A stretch of 64,000 nucleotides of DNA from Gonocerus acuteangulatus (GCA_946811695.1 OX328126.1:2258771-2322770); one strand, 5' to 3'. Shown: positions 24,842-41,000, counted from the stretch's first letter. Program-made: numbers and translations. Notes: a model not told the origin generated them from the sequence alone.

Positions 24842-27800
24842 GAATAACTACTTCCCTAACCTAGTGAACCTAATACCTAAGTACTAGTTGGGATTACTGG
24901 GAAGTACTAGTGGGCCTAGAAGAACTACTTCCCTAACCTAGTGAACCTAATACCTAGGTACTAGTTGGGATTACTGGGAAGTACTAGTGGGCCTAGAAGA
25001 ACTACTTCCCTAACCTAGTGAACCTAATACTTAAGTACTAGTTGGGATTACTGGGAAGTACTAGTGGGGCCTAGAAGAACTACTTCCCTAACCTAGTGAA
25101 CCTAATACCTAAGTACTAGTTGAGATTACTGGGAAGTACTAGTGGGCCTAGAAGAACTACTTCCCTAACCTAGTGAACCTAATACCTAAGTACTAGTTGA
25201 GATTACTGGGAAGTACTAGTGGGCCTAGAAGAACTACTTTCCTAACCTAGTGAACCTAATACCTAAGTACTAGTTGAGATTACTGGGAAGTACTAGTGGG
25301 CCTAGGAAGAACTACTTCCCTAACCTAGTGAACCTAATACCTAGGTACTAGTTGAGATTACTGGGAAGTACTAGTGGGGCCTAGAAGAACTACTTCCCTA
25401 ACCTAGTGAACCTAATACCTAGGTACTAGTTGAGATTACTGGGAAGTACTAGTGGGGCCTAGAAGAACTACTTCCCTAACCTAGTGAACCTAATACCTAA
25501 GTACTAGTTGGGATTACTAGGAAGTACTAGTGGGGCCTAGAAGAACTACTTCCCTAACCTAATGAACCTAATACCTAAGTACTAGTTGGGATTACTGGGA
25601 AGTACTAGTGGGCCTAGAAGAACTACTTCCCTAACCTGGTGAACCTAATACCTAAGTACTAGTTGGGATTACTAGGAAGTACTAGTGGGGCCTAGAAGAA
25701 CTACTTCCCTAACCTAATGAACCTAATACCTAAGTACTAGTTGGGATTACTGGGAAGTACTAGTGGGCCTAGAAGAACTACTTCCCTAACCTGGTGAACC
25801 TAATACCTAAGTACTAGTTGAGATTACTGGGAAGTACTAGTGGGGCCTAGAAGAACTACTTCCCTAACCTAGTGAACCTAATACTTAAGTACTAGTTGGG
25901 ATTACTGGGAAGTACTAGTGGGGCCTAGAAGAACTACTTCCCTAACCTAGTGAACCTAATACTTAAGTACTAGTTGGGATTACTGGGAAGTACTAGTGGG
26001 CCTAGAAGAACTACTTCCCTAACCTAGTGAACCTAATACTTAAGTACTAGTTGGGATTACTGGGAAGTACTAGTGGGGCCTAGAAGAACTACTTCCCTAA
26101 CCTAGTGAACCTAATACTTAAGTACTAGTTGGGATTACTGGGAAGTACTAGTGGGCCTAGAAGAACTACTTCCCTAACCTGGTGAAGCTAATACCTAAGT
26201 ACTAGTTGGGATTACTGGGAAGTACTAGTGGGCCTAGAAGAACTACTTCCCTAACCTAGTGAACCTAATACCTAAGTACTAGTTGGGATTACTGGGAAGT
26301 ACTAGTGGGCCTAGAAGAACTACTTCCCTAACCTAGTGAACCTAATACTTAAGTACTAGTTGGGATTACTGGGAAGTACTAGTGGGGCCTAGAAGAACTA
26401 CTTCCCTAACCTAGTGAACCTAATACTTAAGTACTAGTTGGGATTACTGGGAAGTACTAGTGGGCCTAGAAGAACTACTTCCCTAACCTGGTGAAGCTAA
26501 TACCTAAGTACTAGTTGGGATTACTGGGAAGTACTAGTGGGCCTAGAAGAACTACTTCCCTAACCTAGTGAACCTAATACTTAAGTACTAGTTGGGATTA
26601 CTGGGAAGTACTAGTGGGCCTAGAAGAACTACTTCCCTAACCTAGTGAACCTAATACTTAAGTACTAGTTGGGATTACTGGGAAGTACTAGTGGGCCTAG
26701 AAGAACTACTTCCCTAACCTAGTGAACCTAATACTTAAGTACTAGTTGGGATTACTGGGAAGTACTAGTGGGCCTAGAAGAACTACTTCCCTAACCTGGT
26801 GAACCTAATACTTAAGTACTAGTTGGGATTACTGGGAAGTACTAGTGGGCCTAGAAGAACTACTTCCCTAACCTAGTGAACCTAATACTTAAGTACTAGT
26901 TGGGATTACTGGGAAGTACTAGTGGGCCTAGAAGAACTACTTCCCTAACCTGGTGAACCTAATACTTAAGTACTAGTTGGGATTACTGGGAAGTACTAGT
27001 GGGCCTAGAAGAACTACTTCCCTAACCTAGTGAACCTAATACTTAAGTACTAGTTGGGATTACTGAGAAGTACTAGTGGGCCTAGAAGAACTACTTCCCT
27101 AACCTAGTGAACCTAATACCTAGGTACTAGTTGGGATTACTGGGAAGTACTAGTGGGGCCTAGAAGAACTACTTCCCTAACCTAGTGAACCTAATACTTA
27201 AGTACTAGTTGGGATTACTGGGAAGTACTAGTGGGCCTAGAAGAACTACTTCCCTAACCTGGTGAACCTAATACTTAAGTACTAGTTGGGATTACTGGGA
27301 AGTACTAGTGGGCCTAGAAGAACTACTTCCCTAACCTGGTGAAGCTAATACCTAAGTACTAGTTGGGATTACTGGGAAGTACTAGTGGGGCCTAGAAGAA
27401 CTACTTCCCTAACCTAGTGAACCTAATACCTAAGTACTAGTTGGGATTACTAGGAAGTACTAGTGGGCCTAGGAAGAACTACTTCCCTAACCTAGTGAAC
27501 CTAATACCTAGGTACTAGTTGGGATTACTGGGAAGTACTAGTGGGGCCTAGAAGAACTACTTCCCTAACCTAGTGAACCTAATACCTAAGTACTAGTTGG
27601 GATTACTAGGAAGTACTAGTGGGCCTAGAAGAACTACTTCCCTAACCTGGTGAAGCTAATACCTAAGTACTAGTTGAGATTACTGGGAAGTACTAGTGGG
27701 CCTAGAAGAACTACTTCCCTAACCTAGTGAACCTAATACTTAAGTACTAGTTGGGATTACTGGGAAGTACTAGTGGGCCTAGAAGAACTACTTCCCTAAC

Positions 27801-30800
27801 CTAGTGAACCTAATACTTAAGTACTAGTTGGGATTACTGGGAAGTACTAGTGGGGCCTAGAATAACTACTTCCCTAACCTAGTGAACCTAATACCTAAGT
27901 ACTAGTTGGGATTACTGGGAAGTACTAGTGGGCCTAGAAGAACTACTTCCCTAACCTAGTGAACCTAATACTTAAGTACTAGTTGGGATTACTGGGAAGT
28001 ACTAGTGGGCCTAGAAGAACTACTTCCCTAACCTAGTGAACCTAATACTTAAGTACTAGTTGGGATTACTGGGAAGTACTGGTGGGGCCTAGAATAACTA
28101 CTTCCCTAACCTAGTGAACCTAATACCTAAGTACTAGTTGGGATTACTGGGAAGTACTAGTGGGCCTAGAAGAACTACTTCCCTAACCTAGTGAACCTAA
28201 TACCTAGGTACTAGTTGGGATTACTGGGAAGTACTAGTGGGCCTAGAAGAACTACTTCCCTAACCTAGTGAACCTAATACTTAAGTACTAGTTGGGATTA
28301 CTGGGAAGTACTAGTGGGGCCTAGAAGAACTACTTCCCTAACCTAGTGAACCTAATACCTAAGTACTAGTTGAGATTACTGGGAAGTACTAGTGGGCCTA
28401 GAAGAACTACTTCCCTAACCTAGTGAACCTAATACCTAAGTACTAGTTGAGATTACTGGGAAGTACTAGTGGGCCTAGAAGAACTACTTTCCTAACCTAG
28501 TGAACCTAATACCTAAGTACTAGTTGAGATTACTGGGAAGTACTAGTGGGCCTAGGAAGAACTACTTCCCTAACCTAGTGAACCTAATACCTAGGTACTA
28601 GTTGAGATTACTGGGAAGTACTAGTGGGGCCTAGAAGAACTACTTCCCTAACCTAGTGAACCTAATACCTAGGTACTAGTTGAGATTACTGGGAAGTACT
28701 AGTGGGGCCTAGAAGAACTACTTCCCTAACCTAGTGAACCTAATACCTAAGTACTAGTTGGGATTACTAGGAAGTACTAGTGGGGCCTAGAAGAACTACT
28801 TCCCTAACCTAATGAACCTAATACCTAAGTACTAGTTGGGATTACTGGGAAGTACTAGTGGGCCTAGAAGAACTACTTCCCTAACCTGGTGAACCTAATA
28901 CCTAAGTACTAGTTGGGATTACTAGGAAGTACTAGTGGGGCCTAGAAGAACTACTTCCCTAACCTAATGAACCTAATACCTAAGTACTAGTTGGGATTAC
29001 TGGGAAGTACTAGTGGGCCTAGAAGAACTACTTCCCTAACCTGGTGAACCTAATACCTAAGTACTAGTTGAGATTACTGGGAAGTACTAGTGGGGCCTAG
29101 AAGAACTACTTCCCTAACCTAGTGAACCTAATACTTAAGTACTAGTTGGGATTACTGGGAAGTACTAGTGGGGCCTAGAAGAACTACTTCCCTAACCTAG
29201 TGAACCTAATACTTAAGTACTAGTTGGGATTACTGGGAAGTACTAGTGGGCCTAGAAGAACTACTTCCCTAACCTAGTGAACCTAATACTTAAGTACTAG
29301 TTGGGATTACTGGGAAGTACTAGTGGGGCCTAGAAGAACTACTTCCCTAACCTAGTGAACCTAATACCTAAGTACTAGTTGAGATTACTGGGAAGTACTA
29401 GTGGGCCTAGGAAGAACTACTTCCCTAACCTAGTGAACCTAATACCTAGGTACTAGTTGAGATTACTGGGAAGTACTAGTGGGGCCTAGAAGAACTACTT
29501 CCCTAACCTAGTGAACCTAATACCCAGGTACTAGTTGAGATTACTGGGAAGTACTAGTGGGGCCTAGAAGAACTACTTCCCTAACCTAGTGAACCTAATA
29601 CCTAAGTACTAGTTGGGATTACTGGGAAGTACTAGTGGGGCCTAGAAGAACTACTTCCCTAACCTAGTGAACCTAATACCTAAGTACTAGTTGGGATTAC
29701 TGGGAAGTACTAGTGGGCCTAGAAGAACTACTTCCCTAACCTAGTGAACCTAATACCTAGGTACTAGTTGGGATTACTGGGAAGTACTAGTGGGGCCTAG
29801 AAGAACTACTTCCCTAACCTAGTGAACCTAATACTTAAGTACTAGTTGGGATTACTGGGAAGTACTAGTGGGCCTAGAAGAACTACTTCCCTAACCTGGT
29901 GAACCTAATACCTAGGTACTAGTTGGGATTACTGGGAAGTACTAGTGGGGCCTAGAAGAACTACTTCCCTAACCTAGTGAACCTAATACTTAAGTACTAG
30001 TTGGGATTACTGGGAAGTACTAGTGGGCCTAGAAGAACTACTTCCCTAACCTGGTGAACCTAATACTTAAGTACTAGTTGGGATTACTGGGAAGTACTAG
30101 TGGGCCTAGAAGAACTACTTCCCTAACCTGGTGAAGCTAATACCTAAGTACTAGTTGGGATTACTGGGAAGTACTAGTGGGGCCTAGAAGAACTACTTCC
30201 CTAACCTAGTGAACCTAATACCTAAGTACTAGTTGGGATTACTAGGAAGTACTAGTGGGCCTAGGAAGAACTACTTCCCTAACCTAGTGAACCTAATACC
30301 TAAGTACTAGTTGGGATTACTGGGAAGTACTAGTGGGGCCTAGAAGAACTACTTCCCTAACCTAGTGAACCTAATACCTAAGTACTAGTTGAGATTACTG
30401 GGAAGTACTAGTGGGGCCTAGAAGAACTACTTCCCTAACCTAGTGAACCTAATACCTAAGTACTAGTTGGGATTACTGGGAAGTACTAGTGGGGCCTAGA
30501 AGAACTACTTCCCTAACCTAGTGAACCTAATACCTAAGTACTAGTTGGGATTACTGGGAAGTACTAGTGGGCCTAGAAGAACTACTTCCCTAACCTAGTG
30601 AACCTAATACCTAGGTACTAGTTGGGATTACTGGGATGTACTAGTGGGGCCTAGAAGAACTACTTCCCTAACCTAGTGAACCTAATACTTAAGTACTAGT
30701 TGGGATTACTGGGAAGTACTAGTGGGCCTAGAAGAACTACTTCCCTAACCTGGTGAACCTAATACTTAAGTACTAGTTGGGATTACTGGGAAGTACTAGT

Positions 30801-31740
30801 GGGCCTAGAAGAACTACTTCCCTAACCTGGTGAAGCTAATACCTAAGTACTAGTTGGGATTACTGGGAAGTACTAGTGGGGCCTAGAAGAACTACTTCCC
30901 TAACCTAGTGAACCTAATACCTAAGTACTAGTTGGGATTACTAGGAAGTACTAGTGGGCCTAGGAAGAACTACTTCCCTAACCTAGTGAACCTAATACCT
31001 AGGTACTAGTTGGGATTACTGGGAAGTACTAGTGGGGCCTAGAAGAACTACTTCCCTAACCTAGTGAACCTAATACCTAAGTACTAGTTGGGATTACTAG
31101 GAAGTACTAGTGGGCCTAGAAGAACTACTTCCCTAACCTGGTGAAGCTAATACCTAAGTACTAGTTGAGATTACTGGGAAGTACTAGTGGGCCTAGAAGA
31201 ACTACTTCCCTAACCTAGTGAACCTAATACTTAAGTACTAGTTGGGATTACTGGGAAGTACTAGTGGGCCTAGAAGAACTACTTCCCTAACCTAGTGAAC
31301 CTAATACTTAAGTACTAGTTGGGATTACTGGGAAGTACTAGTGGGGCCTAGAATAACTACTTCCCTAACCTAGTGAACCTAATACCTAAGTACTAGTTGG
31401 GATTACTGGGAAGTACTAGTGGGCCTAGAAGAACTACTTCCCTAACCTAGTGAACCTAATACCTAGGTACTAGTTGGGATTACTGGGAAGTACTAGTGGG
31501 CCTAGAAGAACTACTTCCCTAACCTAGTGAACCTAATACTTAAGTACTAGTTGGGATTACTGGGAAGTACTAGTGGGGCCTAGAAGAACTACTTCCCTAA
31601 CCTAGTGAACCTAATACCTAAGTACTAGTTGAGATTACTGGGAAGTACTAGTGGGCCTAGAAGAACTACTTCCCTAACCTAGTGAACCTAATACCTAAGT
31701 ACTAGTTGAGATTACTGGGAAGTACTAGTGGGCCTAGAAG
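24842..31740. repeat. About 3.25-kb higher-order period (42 monomers) in the satellite
   Basis: GAATAAC variants at 24842, 28092 and 31351, and the rare CTACTTTCC variant at about 25231, 28481 and 31740, share the same spacings of about 3,250 and 3,259 bp. Two independent markers at matching offsets indicate three tandem copies of a roughly 42-monomer block. Confidence 0.8.
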
Positions 31741-34700
31741 AACTACTTTCCTAACCTAGTGAACCTAATACCTAAGTACTAGTTGAGATTACTGGGAAGT
31801 ACTAGTGGGCCTAGGAAGAACTACTTCCCTAACCTAGTGAACCTAATACCTAGGTACTAGTTGAGATTACTGGGAAGTACTAGTGGGGCCTAGAAGAACT
31901 ACTTCCCTAACCTAGTGAACCTAATACCTAGGTACTAGTTGAGATTACTGGGAAGTACTAGTGGGGCCTAGAAGAACTACTTCCCTAACCTAGTGAAGCT
32001 AATACCTAAGTACTAGTTGGGATTACTGGGAAGTACTAGTGGGCCTAGAAGAACTACTTCCCTAACCTAGTGAACCTAATACCTAGGTACTAGTTGAGAT
32101 TACTGGGAAGTACTAGTGGGGCCTAGAAGAACTACTTCCCTAACCTAGTGAACCTAATACCTAGGTACTAGTTGAGATTACTGGGAAGTACTAGTGGGGC
32201 CTAGAAGAACTACTTCCCTAACCTAGTGAACCTAATACCTAAGTACTAGTTGGGATTACTAGGAAGTACTAGTGGGGCCTAGAAGAACTACTTCCCTAAC
32301 CTAATGAACCTAATACCTAAGTACTAGTTGGGATTACTGGGAAGTACTAGTGGGCCTAGAAGAACTACTTCCCTAACCTGGTGAACCTAATACCTAAGTA
32401 CTAGTTGGGATTACTAGGAAGTACTAGTGGGGCCTAGAAGAACTACTTCCCTAACCTAATGAACCTAATACCTAAGTACTAGTTGGGATTACTGGGAAGT
32501 ACTAGTGGGCCTAGAAGAACTACTTCCCTAACCTGGTGAACCTAATACCTAAGTACTAGTTGAGATTACTGGGAAGTACTAGTGGGGCCTAGAAGAACTA
32601 CTTCCCTAACCTAGTGAACCTAATACTTAAGTACTAGTTGGGATTACTGGGAAGTACTAGTGGGCCTAGAAGAACTACTTCCCTAACCTGGTGAAGCTAA
32701 TACCTAAGTACTAGTTGGGATTACTGGGAAGTACTAGTGGGCCTAGAAGAACTACTTCCCTAACCTGGTGAACCTAATACTTAAGTACTAGTTGGGATTA
32801 CTGGGAAGTACTAGTGGGCCTAGAAGAACTACTTCCCTAACCTGGTGAACCTAATACTTAAGTACTAGTTGGGATTACTGGGAAGTACTAGTGGGCCTAG
32901 AAGAACTACTTCCCTAACCTGGTGAACCTAATACTTAAGTACTAGTTGGGATTACTGGGAAGTACTAGTGGGCCTAGAAGAACTACTTCCCTAACCTGGT
33001 GAACCTAATACTTAAGTACTAGTTGGGATTACTGGGAAGTACTAGTGGGCCTAGAAGAACTACTTCCCTAACCTAGTGAACCTAATACTTAAGTACTAGT
33101 TGGGATTACTGGGAAGTACTAGTGGGCCTAGGAAGAACTACTTCCCTAACCTGGTGAAGCTAATACCTAAGTACTAGTTGGGATTACTGGGAAGTACTAG
33201 TGGGCCTAGAAGAACTACTTCCCTAACCTAGTGAACCTAATACTTAAGTACTAGTTGGGATTACTGGGAAGTACTAGTGGGCCTAGAAGAACTACTTCCC
33301 TAACCTGGTGAACCTAATACTTAAGTACTAGTTGGGATTACTGGGAAGTACTAGTGGGCCTAGAAGAACTACTTCCCTAACCTAGTGAACCTAATACTTA
33401 AGTACTAGTTGGGATTACTGGGAAGTACTAGTGGGCCTAGGAAGAACTACTTCCCTAACCTGGTGAAGCTAATACCTAAGTACTAGTTGGGATTACTGGG
33501 AAGTACTAGTGGGCCTAGAAGAACTACTTCCCTAACCTAGTGAACCTAATACCTAAGTACTAGTTGAGATTACTGGGAAGTACTAGTGGGCCTAGAAGAA
33601 CTACTTCCCTAACCTAGTGAACCTAATACCTAGGTACTAGTTGGGATTACTGGGAAGTACTAGTGGGCCTAGAAGAACTACTTCCCTAACCTGGTGAAGC
33701 TAATACCTAAGTACTAGTTGGGATTACTGGGAAGTACTAGTGGGCCTAGAAGAACTACTTCCCTAACCTAGTGAAGCTAATACCTAAGTACTAGTTGGGA
33801 TTACTAGGAAGTACAAGTGGGCCTAGGAAGAACTACTTCCCTAACCTAGTGAACCTAATACCTAAGTACTAGTTGGGATTACTGGGAAGTACTAGTGGGG
33901 CCTAGAAGAACTACTTCCCTAACCTAGTGAACCTAATACCTAAGTACTAGTTGAGATTACTGGGAAGTACTAGTGGGGCCTAGAAGAACTACTTCCCTAA
34001 CCTAGTGAACCTAATACCTAAGTACTAGTTGGGATTACTGGGAAGTACTAGTGGGGCCTAGAATAACTACTTCCCTAACCTAGTGAACCTAATACCTAAG
34101 TACTAGTTGGGATTACTGGGAAGTACTAGTGGGCCTAGAAGAACTACTTCCCTAACCTAGTGAACCTAATACCTAGGTACTAGTTGGGATTACTGGGAAG
34201 TACTAGTGGGGCCTAGAAGAACTACTTCCCTAACCTAGTGAACCTAATACTTAAGTACTAGTTGGGATTACTGGGAAGTACTAGTGGGCCTAGAAGAACT
34301 ACTTCCCTAACCTGGTGAAGCTAATACCTAAGTACTAGTTGGGATTACTGGGAAGTACTAGTGGGGCCTAGAAGAACTACTTCCCTAACCTAGTGAACCT
34401 AATACCTAAGTACTAGTTGGGATTACTAGGAAGTACTAGTGGGCCTAGGAAGAACTACTTCCCTAACCTAGTGAACCTAATACCTAGGTACTAGTTGGGA
34501 TTACTGGGAAGTACTAGTGGGGCCTAGAAGAACTACTTCCCTAACCTAGTGAACCTAATACCTAAGTACTAGTTGGGATTACTAGGAAGTACTAGTGGGC
34601 CTAGAAGAACTACTTCCCTAACCTGGTGAAGCTAATACCTAAGTACTAGTTGAGATTACTGGGAAGTACTAGTGGGCCTAGAAGAACTACTTCCCTAACC

Positions 34701-37700
34701 TAGTGAACCTAATACTTAAGTACTAGTTGGGATTACTGGGAAGTACTAGTGGGCCTAGAAGAACTACTTCCCTAACCTAGTGAACCTAATACTTAAGTAC
34801 TAGTTGGGATTACTGGGAAGTACTAGTGGGGCCTAGAATAACTACTTCCCTAACCTAGTGAACCTAATACCTAAGTACTAGTTGGGATTACTGGGAAGTA
34901 CTAGTGGGCCTAGAAGAACTACTTCCCTAACCTAGTGAACCTAATACCTAGGTACTAGTTGGGATTACTGGGAAGTACTAGTGGGCCTAGAAGAACTACT
35001 TCCCTAACCTAGTGAACCTAATACTTAAGTACTAGTTGGGATTACTGGGAAGTACTAGTGGGGCCTAGAAGAACTACTTCCCTAACCTAGTGAACCTAAT
35101 ACCTAAGTACTAGTTGAGATTACTGGGAAGTACTAGTGGGCCTAGAAGAACTACTTCCCTAACCTAGTGAACCTAATACCTAAGTACTAGTTGAGATTAC
35201 TGGGAAGTACTAGTGGGCCTAGAAGAACTACTTCCCTAACCTAGTGAACCTAATACCTAAGTACTAGTTGAGATTACTGGGAAGTACTAGTGGGCCTAGG
35301 AAGAACTACTTCCCTAACCTAGTGAACCTAATACCTAGGTACTAGTTGAGATTACTGGGAAGTACTAGTGGGGCCTAGAAGAACTACTTCCCTAACCTAG
35401 TGAACCTAATACCTAGGTACTAGTTGAGATTACTGGGAAGTACTAGTGGGGCCTAGAAGAACTACTTCCCTAACCTAGTGAACCTAATACCTAAGTACTA
35501 GTTGGGATTACTGGGAAGTACTAGTGGGGCCTAGAAGAACTACTTCCCTAACCTAGTGAACCTAATACCTAAGTACTAGTTGGGATTACTGGGAAGTACT
35601 AGTGGGCCTAGAAGAACTACTTCCCTAACCTAGTGAACCTAATACTTAAGTACTAGTTGGGATTACTGGGAAGTACTAGTGGGCCTAGAAGAACTACTTC
35701 CCTAACCTGGTGAACCTAATACCTAGGTACTAGTTGGGATTACTGGGAAGTACTAGTGGGGCCTAGAAGAACTACTTCCCTAACCTAGTGAACCTAATAC
35801 TTAAGTACTAGTTGGGATTACTGGGAAGTACTAGTGGGCCTAGAAGAACTACTTCCCTAACCTGGTGAACCTAATACTTAAGTACTAGTTGGGATTACTG
35901 GGAAGTACTAGTGGGCCTAGAAGAACTACTTCCCTAACCTGGTGAAGCTAATACCTAAGTACTAGTTGGGATTACTGGGAAGTACTAGTGGGGCCTAGAA
36001 GAACTACTTCCCTAACCTAGTGAACCTAATACCTAAGTACTAGTTGGGATTACTAGGAAGTACTAGTGGGCCTAGGAAGAACTACTTCCCTAACCTAGTG
36101 AACCTAATACCTAAGTACTAGTTGGGATTACTGGGAAGTACTAGTGGGGCCTAGAAGAACTACTTCCCTAACCTAGTGAACCTAATACCTAAGTACTAGT
36201 TGAGATTACTGGGAAGTACTAGTGGGGCCTAGAAGAACTACTTCCCTAACCTAGTGAACCTAATACCTAAGTACTAGTTGGGATTACTGGGAAGTACTAG
36301 TGGGGCCTAGAAGAACTACTTCCCTAACCTAGTGAACCTAATACCTAAGTACTAGTTGGGATTACTGGGAAGTACTAGTGGGCCTAGAAGAACTACTTCC
36401 CTAACCTAGTGAACCTAATACCTAGGTACTAGTTGGGATTACTGGGAAGTACTAGTGGGGCCTAGAAGAACTACTTCCCTAACCTAGTGAACCTAATACT
36501 TAAGTACTAGTTGGGATTACTGGGAAGTACTAGTGGGCCTAGAAGAACTACTTCCCTAACGTGGTGAACCTAATACTTAAGTACTAGTTGGGATTACTGG
36601 GAAGTACTAGTGGGCCTAGAAGAACTACTTCCCTAACCTGGTGAAGCTAATACCTAAGTACTAGTTGGGATTACTGGGAAGTACTAGTGGGGCCTAGAAG
36701 AACTACTTCCCTAACCTAGTGAACCTAATACCTAAGTACTAGTTGGGATTACTAGGAAGTACTAGTGGGCCTAGGAAGAACTACTTCCCTAACCTAGTGA
36801 ACCTAATACCTAGGTACTAGTTGGGATTACTGGGAAGTACTAGTGGGGCCTAGAAGAACTACTTCCCTAACCTAGTGAACCTAATACCTAAGTACTAGTT
36901 GGGATTACTAGGAAGTACTAGTGGGCCTAGAAGAACTACTTCCCTAACCTGGTGAAGCTAATACCTAAGTACTAGTTGAGATTACTGGGAAGTACTAGTG
37001 GGCCTAGAAGAACTACTTCCCTAACCTAGTGAACCTAATACTTAAGTACTAGTTGGGATTACTGGGAAGTACTAGTGGGCCTAGAAGAACTACTTCCCTA
37101 ACCTAGTGAACCTAATACTTAAGTACTAGTTGGGATTACTGGGAAGTACTAGTGGGGCCTAGAATAACTACTTCCCTAACCTAGTGAACCTAATACCTAA
37201 GTACTAGTTGGGATTACTGGGAAGTACTAGTGGGCCTAGAAGAACTACTTCCCTAACCTAGTGAACCTAATACCTAGGTACTAGTTGGGATTACTGGGAA
37301 GTACTAGTGGGCCTAGAAGAACTACTTCCCTAACCTAGTGAACCTAATACTTAAGTACTAGTTGGGATTACTGGGAAGTACTAGTGGGGCCTAGAAGAAC
37401 TACTTCCCTAACCTAGTGAACCTAATACCTAAGTACTAGTTGAGATTACTGGGAAGTACTAGTGGGCCTAGGAAGAACTACTTCCCTAACCTAGTGAACC
37501 TAATACCTAGGTACTAGTTGAGATTACTGGGATGTACTAGTGGGGCCTAGAAGAACTACTTCCCTAACCTAGTGAACCTAATACCTAGGTACTAGTTGAG
37601 ATTACTGGGAAGTACTAGTGGGGCCTAGAAGAACTACTTCCCTAACCTAGTGAAGCTAATACCTAAGTACTAGTTGGGATTACTGGGAAGTACTAGTGGG

Positions 37701-38039
37701 CCTAGAAGAACTACTTCCCTAACCTAGTGAACCTAATACCTAGGTACTAGTTGAGATTACTGGGAAGTACTAGTGGGGCCTAGAAGAACTACTTCCCTAA
37801 CCTAGTGAACCTAATACCTAGGTACTAGTTGAGATTACTGGGAAGTACTAGTGGGGCCTAGAAGAACTACTTCCCTAACCTAGTGAACCTAATACCTAAG
37901 TACTAGTTGGGATTACTAGGAAGTACTAGTGGGGCCTAGAAGAACTACTTCCCTAACCTAATGAACCTAATACCTAAGTACTAGTTGGGATTACTGGGAA
38001 GTACTAGTGGGCCTAGAAGAACTACTTCCCTAACCTGGT

Positions 38040-41000
38040 GAACCTAATACCTAAGTAATAGTTGGGATTACTAGGAAGTACTAGTGGGGCCTAGAAGAAC
38101 TACTTCCCTAACCTAATGAACCTAATACCTAAGTACTAGTTGGGATTACTGGGAAGTACTAGTGGGCCTAGAAGAACTACTTCCCTAACCTGGTGAACCT
38201 AATACCTAACTACTAGTTGAGATTACTGGGAAGTACTAGTGGGGCCTAGAAGAACTACTTCCCTAACCTAGTGAACCTAATACTTAAGTACTAGTTGGGA
38301 TTACTGGGAAGTACTAGTGGGCCTAGAAGAACTACTTCCCTAACCTGGTGAAGCTAATACCTAAGTACTAGTTGGGATTACTGGGAAGTACTAGTGGGCC
38401 TAGAAGAACTACTTCCCTAACCTGGTGAACCTAATACTTAAGTACTAGTTGGGATTACTGGGAAGTACTAGTGGGCCTAGAAGAACTACTTCCCTAACCT
38501 GGTGAACCTAATACTTAAGTACTAGTTGGGATTACTGGGAAGTACTAGTGGGCCTAGAAGAACTACTTCCCTAACCTAGTGAACCTAATACTTAAGTACT
38601 AGTTGGGATTACTGGGAAGTACTAGTGGGCCTAGAAGAACTACTTCCCTAACGTGGTGAACCTAATACTTAAGTACTAGTTGGGATTACTGGGAAGTACT
38701 AGTGGGCCTAGAAGAACTACTTCCCTAACCTGGTGAAGCTAATACCTAAGTACTAGTTGGGATTACTGGGAAGTACTAGTGGGGCCTAGAAGAACTACTT
38801 CCCTAACCTAGTGAACCTAATACCTAAGTACTAGTTGGGATTACTAGGAAGTACTAGTGGGCCTAGGAAGAACTACTTCCCTAACCTAGTGAACCTAATA
38901 CCTAGGTACTAGTTGGGATTACTGGGAAGTACTAGTGGGGCCTAGAAGAACTACTTCCCTAACCTAGTGAACCTAATACCTAAGTACTAGTTGGGATTAC
39001 TAGGAAGTACTAGTGGGCCTAGAAGAACTACTTCCCTAACCTGGTGAAGCTAATACCTAAGTACTAGTTGAGATTACTGGGAAGTACTAGTGGGCCTAGA
39101 AGAACTACTTCCCTAACCTAGTGAACCTAATACTTAATTACTAGTTGGGATTACTGGGAAGTACTAGTGGGCCTAGAAGAACTACTTCCCTAACCTAGTG
39201 AACCTAATACTTAAGTACTAGTTGGGATTACTGGGAAGTACTAGTGGGGCCTAGAATAACTACTTCCCTAACCTAGTGAACCTAATACCTAAGTACTAGT
39301 TGGGATTACTGGGAAGTACTAGTGGGCCTAGAAGAACTACTTCCCTAACCTAGTGAACCTAATACCTAGGTACTAGTTGGGATTACTGGGAAGTACTAGT
39401 GGGCCTAGAAGAACTACTTCCCTAACCTAGTGAACCTAATACTTAAGTACTAGTTGGGATTACTGGGAAGTACTAGTGGGGCCTAGAAGAACTACTTCCC
39501 TAACCTAGTGAACCTAATACCTAAGTACTAGTTGAGATTACTGGGAAGTACTAGTGGGCCTAGAAGAACTACTTCCCTAACCTAGTGAACCTAATACCTA
39601 AGTACTAGTTGAGATTACTGGGAAGTACTAGTGGGCCTAGAAGAACTACTTCCCTAACCTAGTGAACCTAATACCTAAGTACTAGTTGAGATTACTGGGA
39701 AGTACTAGTGGGCCTAGGAAGAACTACTTCCCTAACCTAGTGAACCTAATACCTAGGTACTAGTTGAGATTACTGGGAAGTACTAGTGGGGCCTAGAAGA
39801 ACTACTTCCCTAACCTAGTGAAGCTAATACCTAAGTACTAGTTGGGATTACTGGGAAGTACTAGTGGGCCTAGAAGAACTACTTCCCTAACCTAGTGAAC
39901 CTAATACCTAGGTACTAGTTGAGATTACTGGGAAGTACTAGTGGGGCCTAGAAGAACTACTTCCCTAACCTAGTGAACCTAATACCTAGGTACTAGTTGA
40001 GATTACTGGGAAGTACTAGTGGGGCCTAGAAGAACTACTTCCCTAACCTAGTGAACCTAATACCTAAGTACTAGTTGGGATTACTAGGAAGTACTAGTGG
40101 GGCCTAGAAGAACTACTTCCCTAACCTAATGAACCTAATACCTAAGTACTAGTTGGGATTACTGGGAAGTACTAGTGGGCCTAGAAGAACTACTTCCCTA
40201 ACCTGGTGAACCTAATACCTAAGTAATAGTTGGGATTACTAGGAAGTACTAGTGGGGCCTAGAAGAACTACTTCCCTAACCTAATGAACCTAATACCTAA
40301 GTACTAGTTGGGATTACTGGGAAGTACTAGTGGGCCTAGAAGAACTACTTCCCTAACCTGGTGAACCTAATACCTAACTACTAGTTGAGATTACTGGGAA
40401 GTACTAGTGGGGCCTAGAAGAACTACTTCCCTAACCTAGTGAACCTAATACTTAAGTACTAGTTGGGATTACTGGGAAGTACTAGTGGGCCTAGAAGAAC
40501 TACTTCCCTAACCTGGTGAACCTAATACTTAAGTACTAGTTGGGATTACTGGGAAGTACTAGTGGGCCTAGAAGAACTACTTCCCTAACCTGGTGAACCT
40601 AATACTTAAGTACTAGTTGGGATTACTGGGAAGTACTAGTGGGCCTAGAAGAACTACTTCCCTAACCTGGTGAACCTAATACTTAAGTACTAGTTGGGAT
40701 TACTGGGAAGTACTAGTGGGCCTAGAAGAACTACTTACCTAACCTAGTGAACCTAATACTTAAGTACTAGTTGGGATTACTGGGAAGTACTAGTGGGCCT
40801 AGGAAGAACTACTTCCCTAACCTGGTGAAGCTAATACCTAAGTACTAGTTGGGATTACTGGGAAGTACTAGTGGGCCTAGAAGAACTACTTCCCTAACCT
40901 AGTGAACCTAATACTTAAGTACTAGTTGGGATTACTGGGAAGTACTAGTGGGCCTAGAAGAACTACTTCCCTAACCTGGTGAACCTAATACTTAAGTACT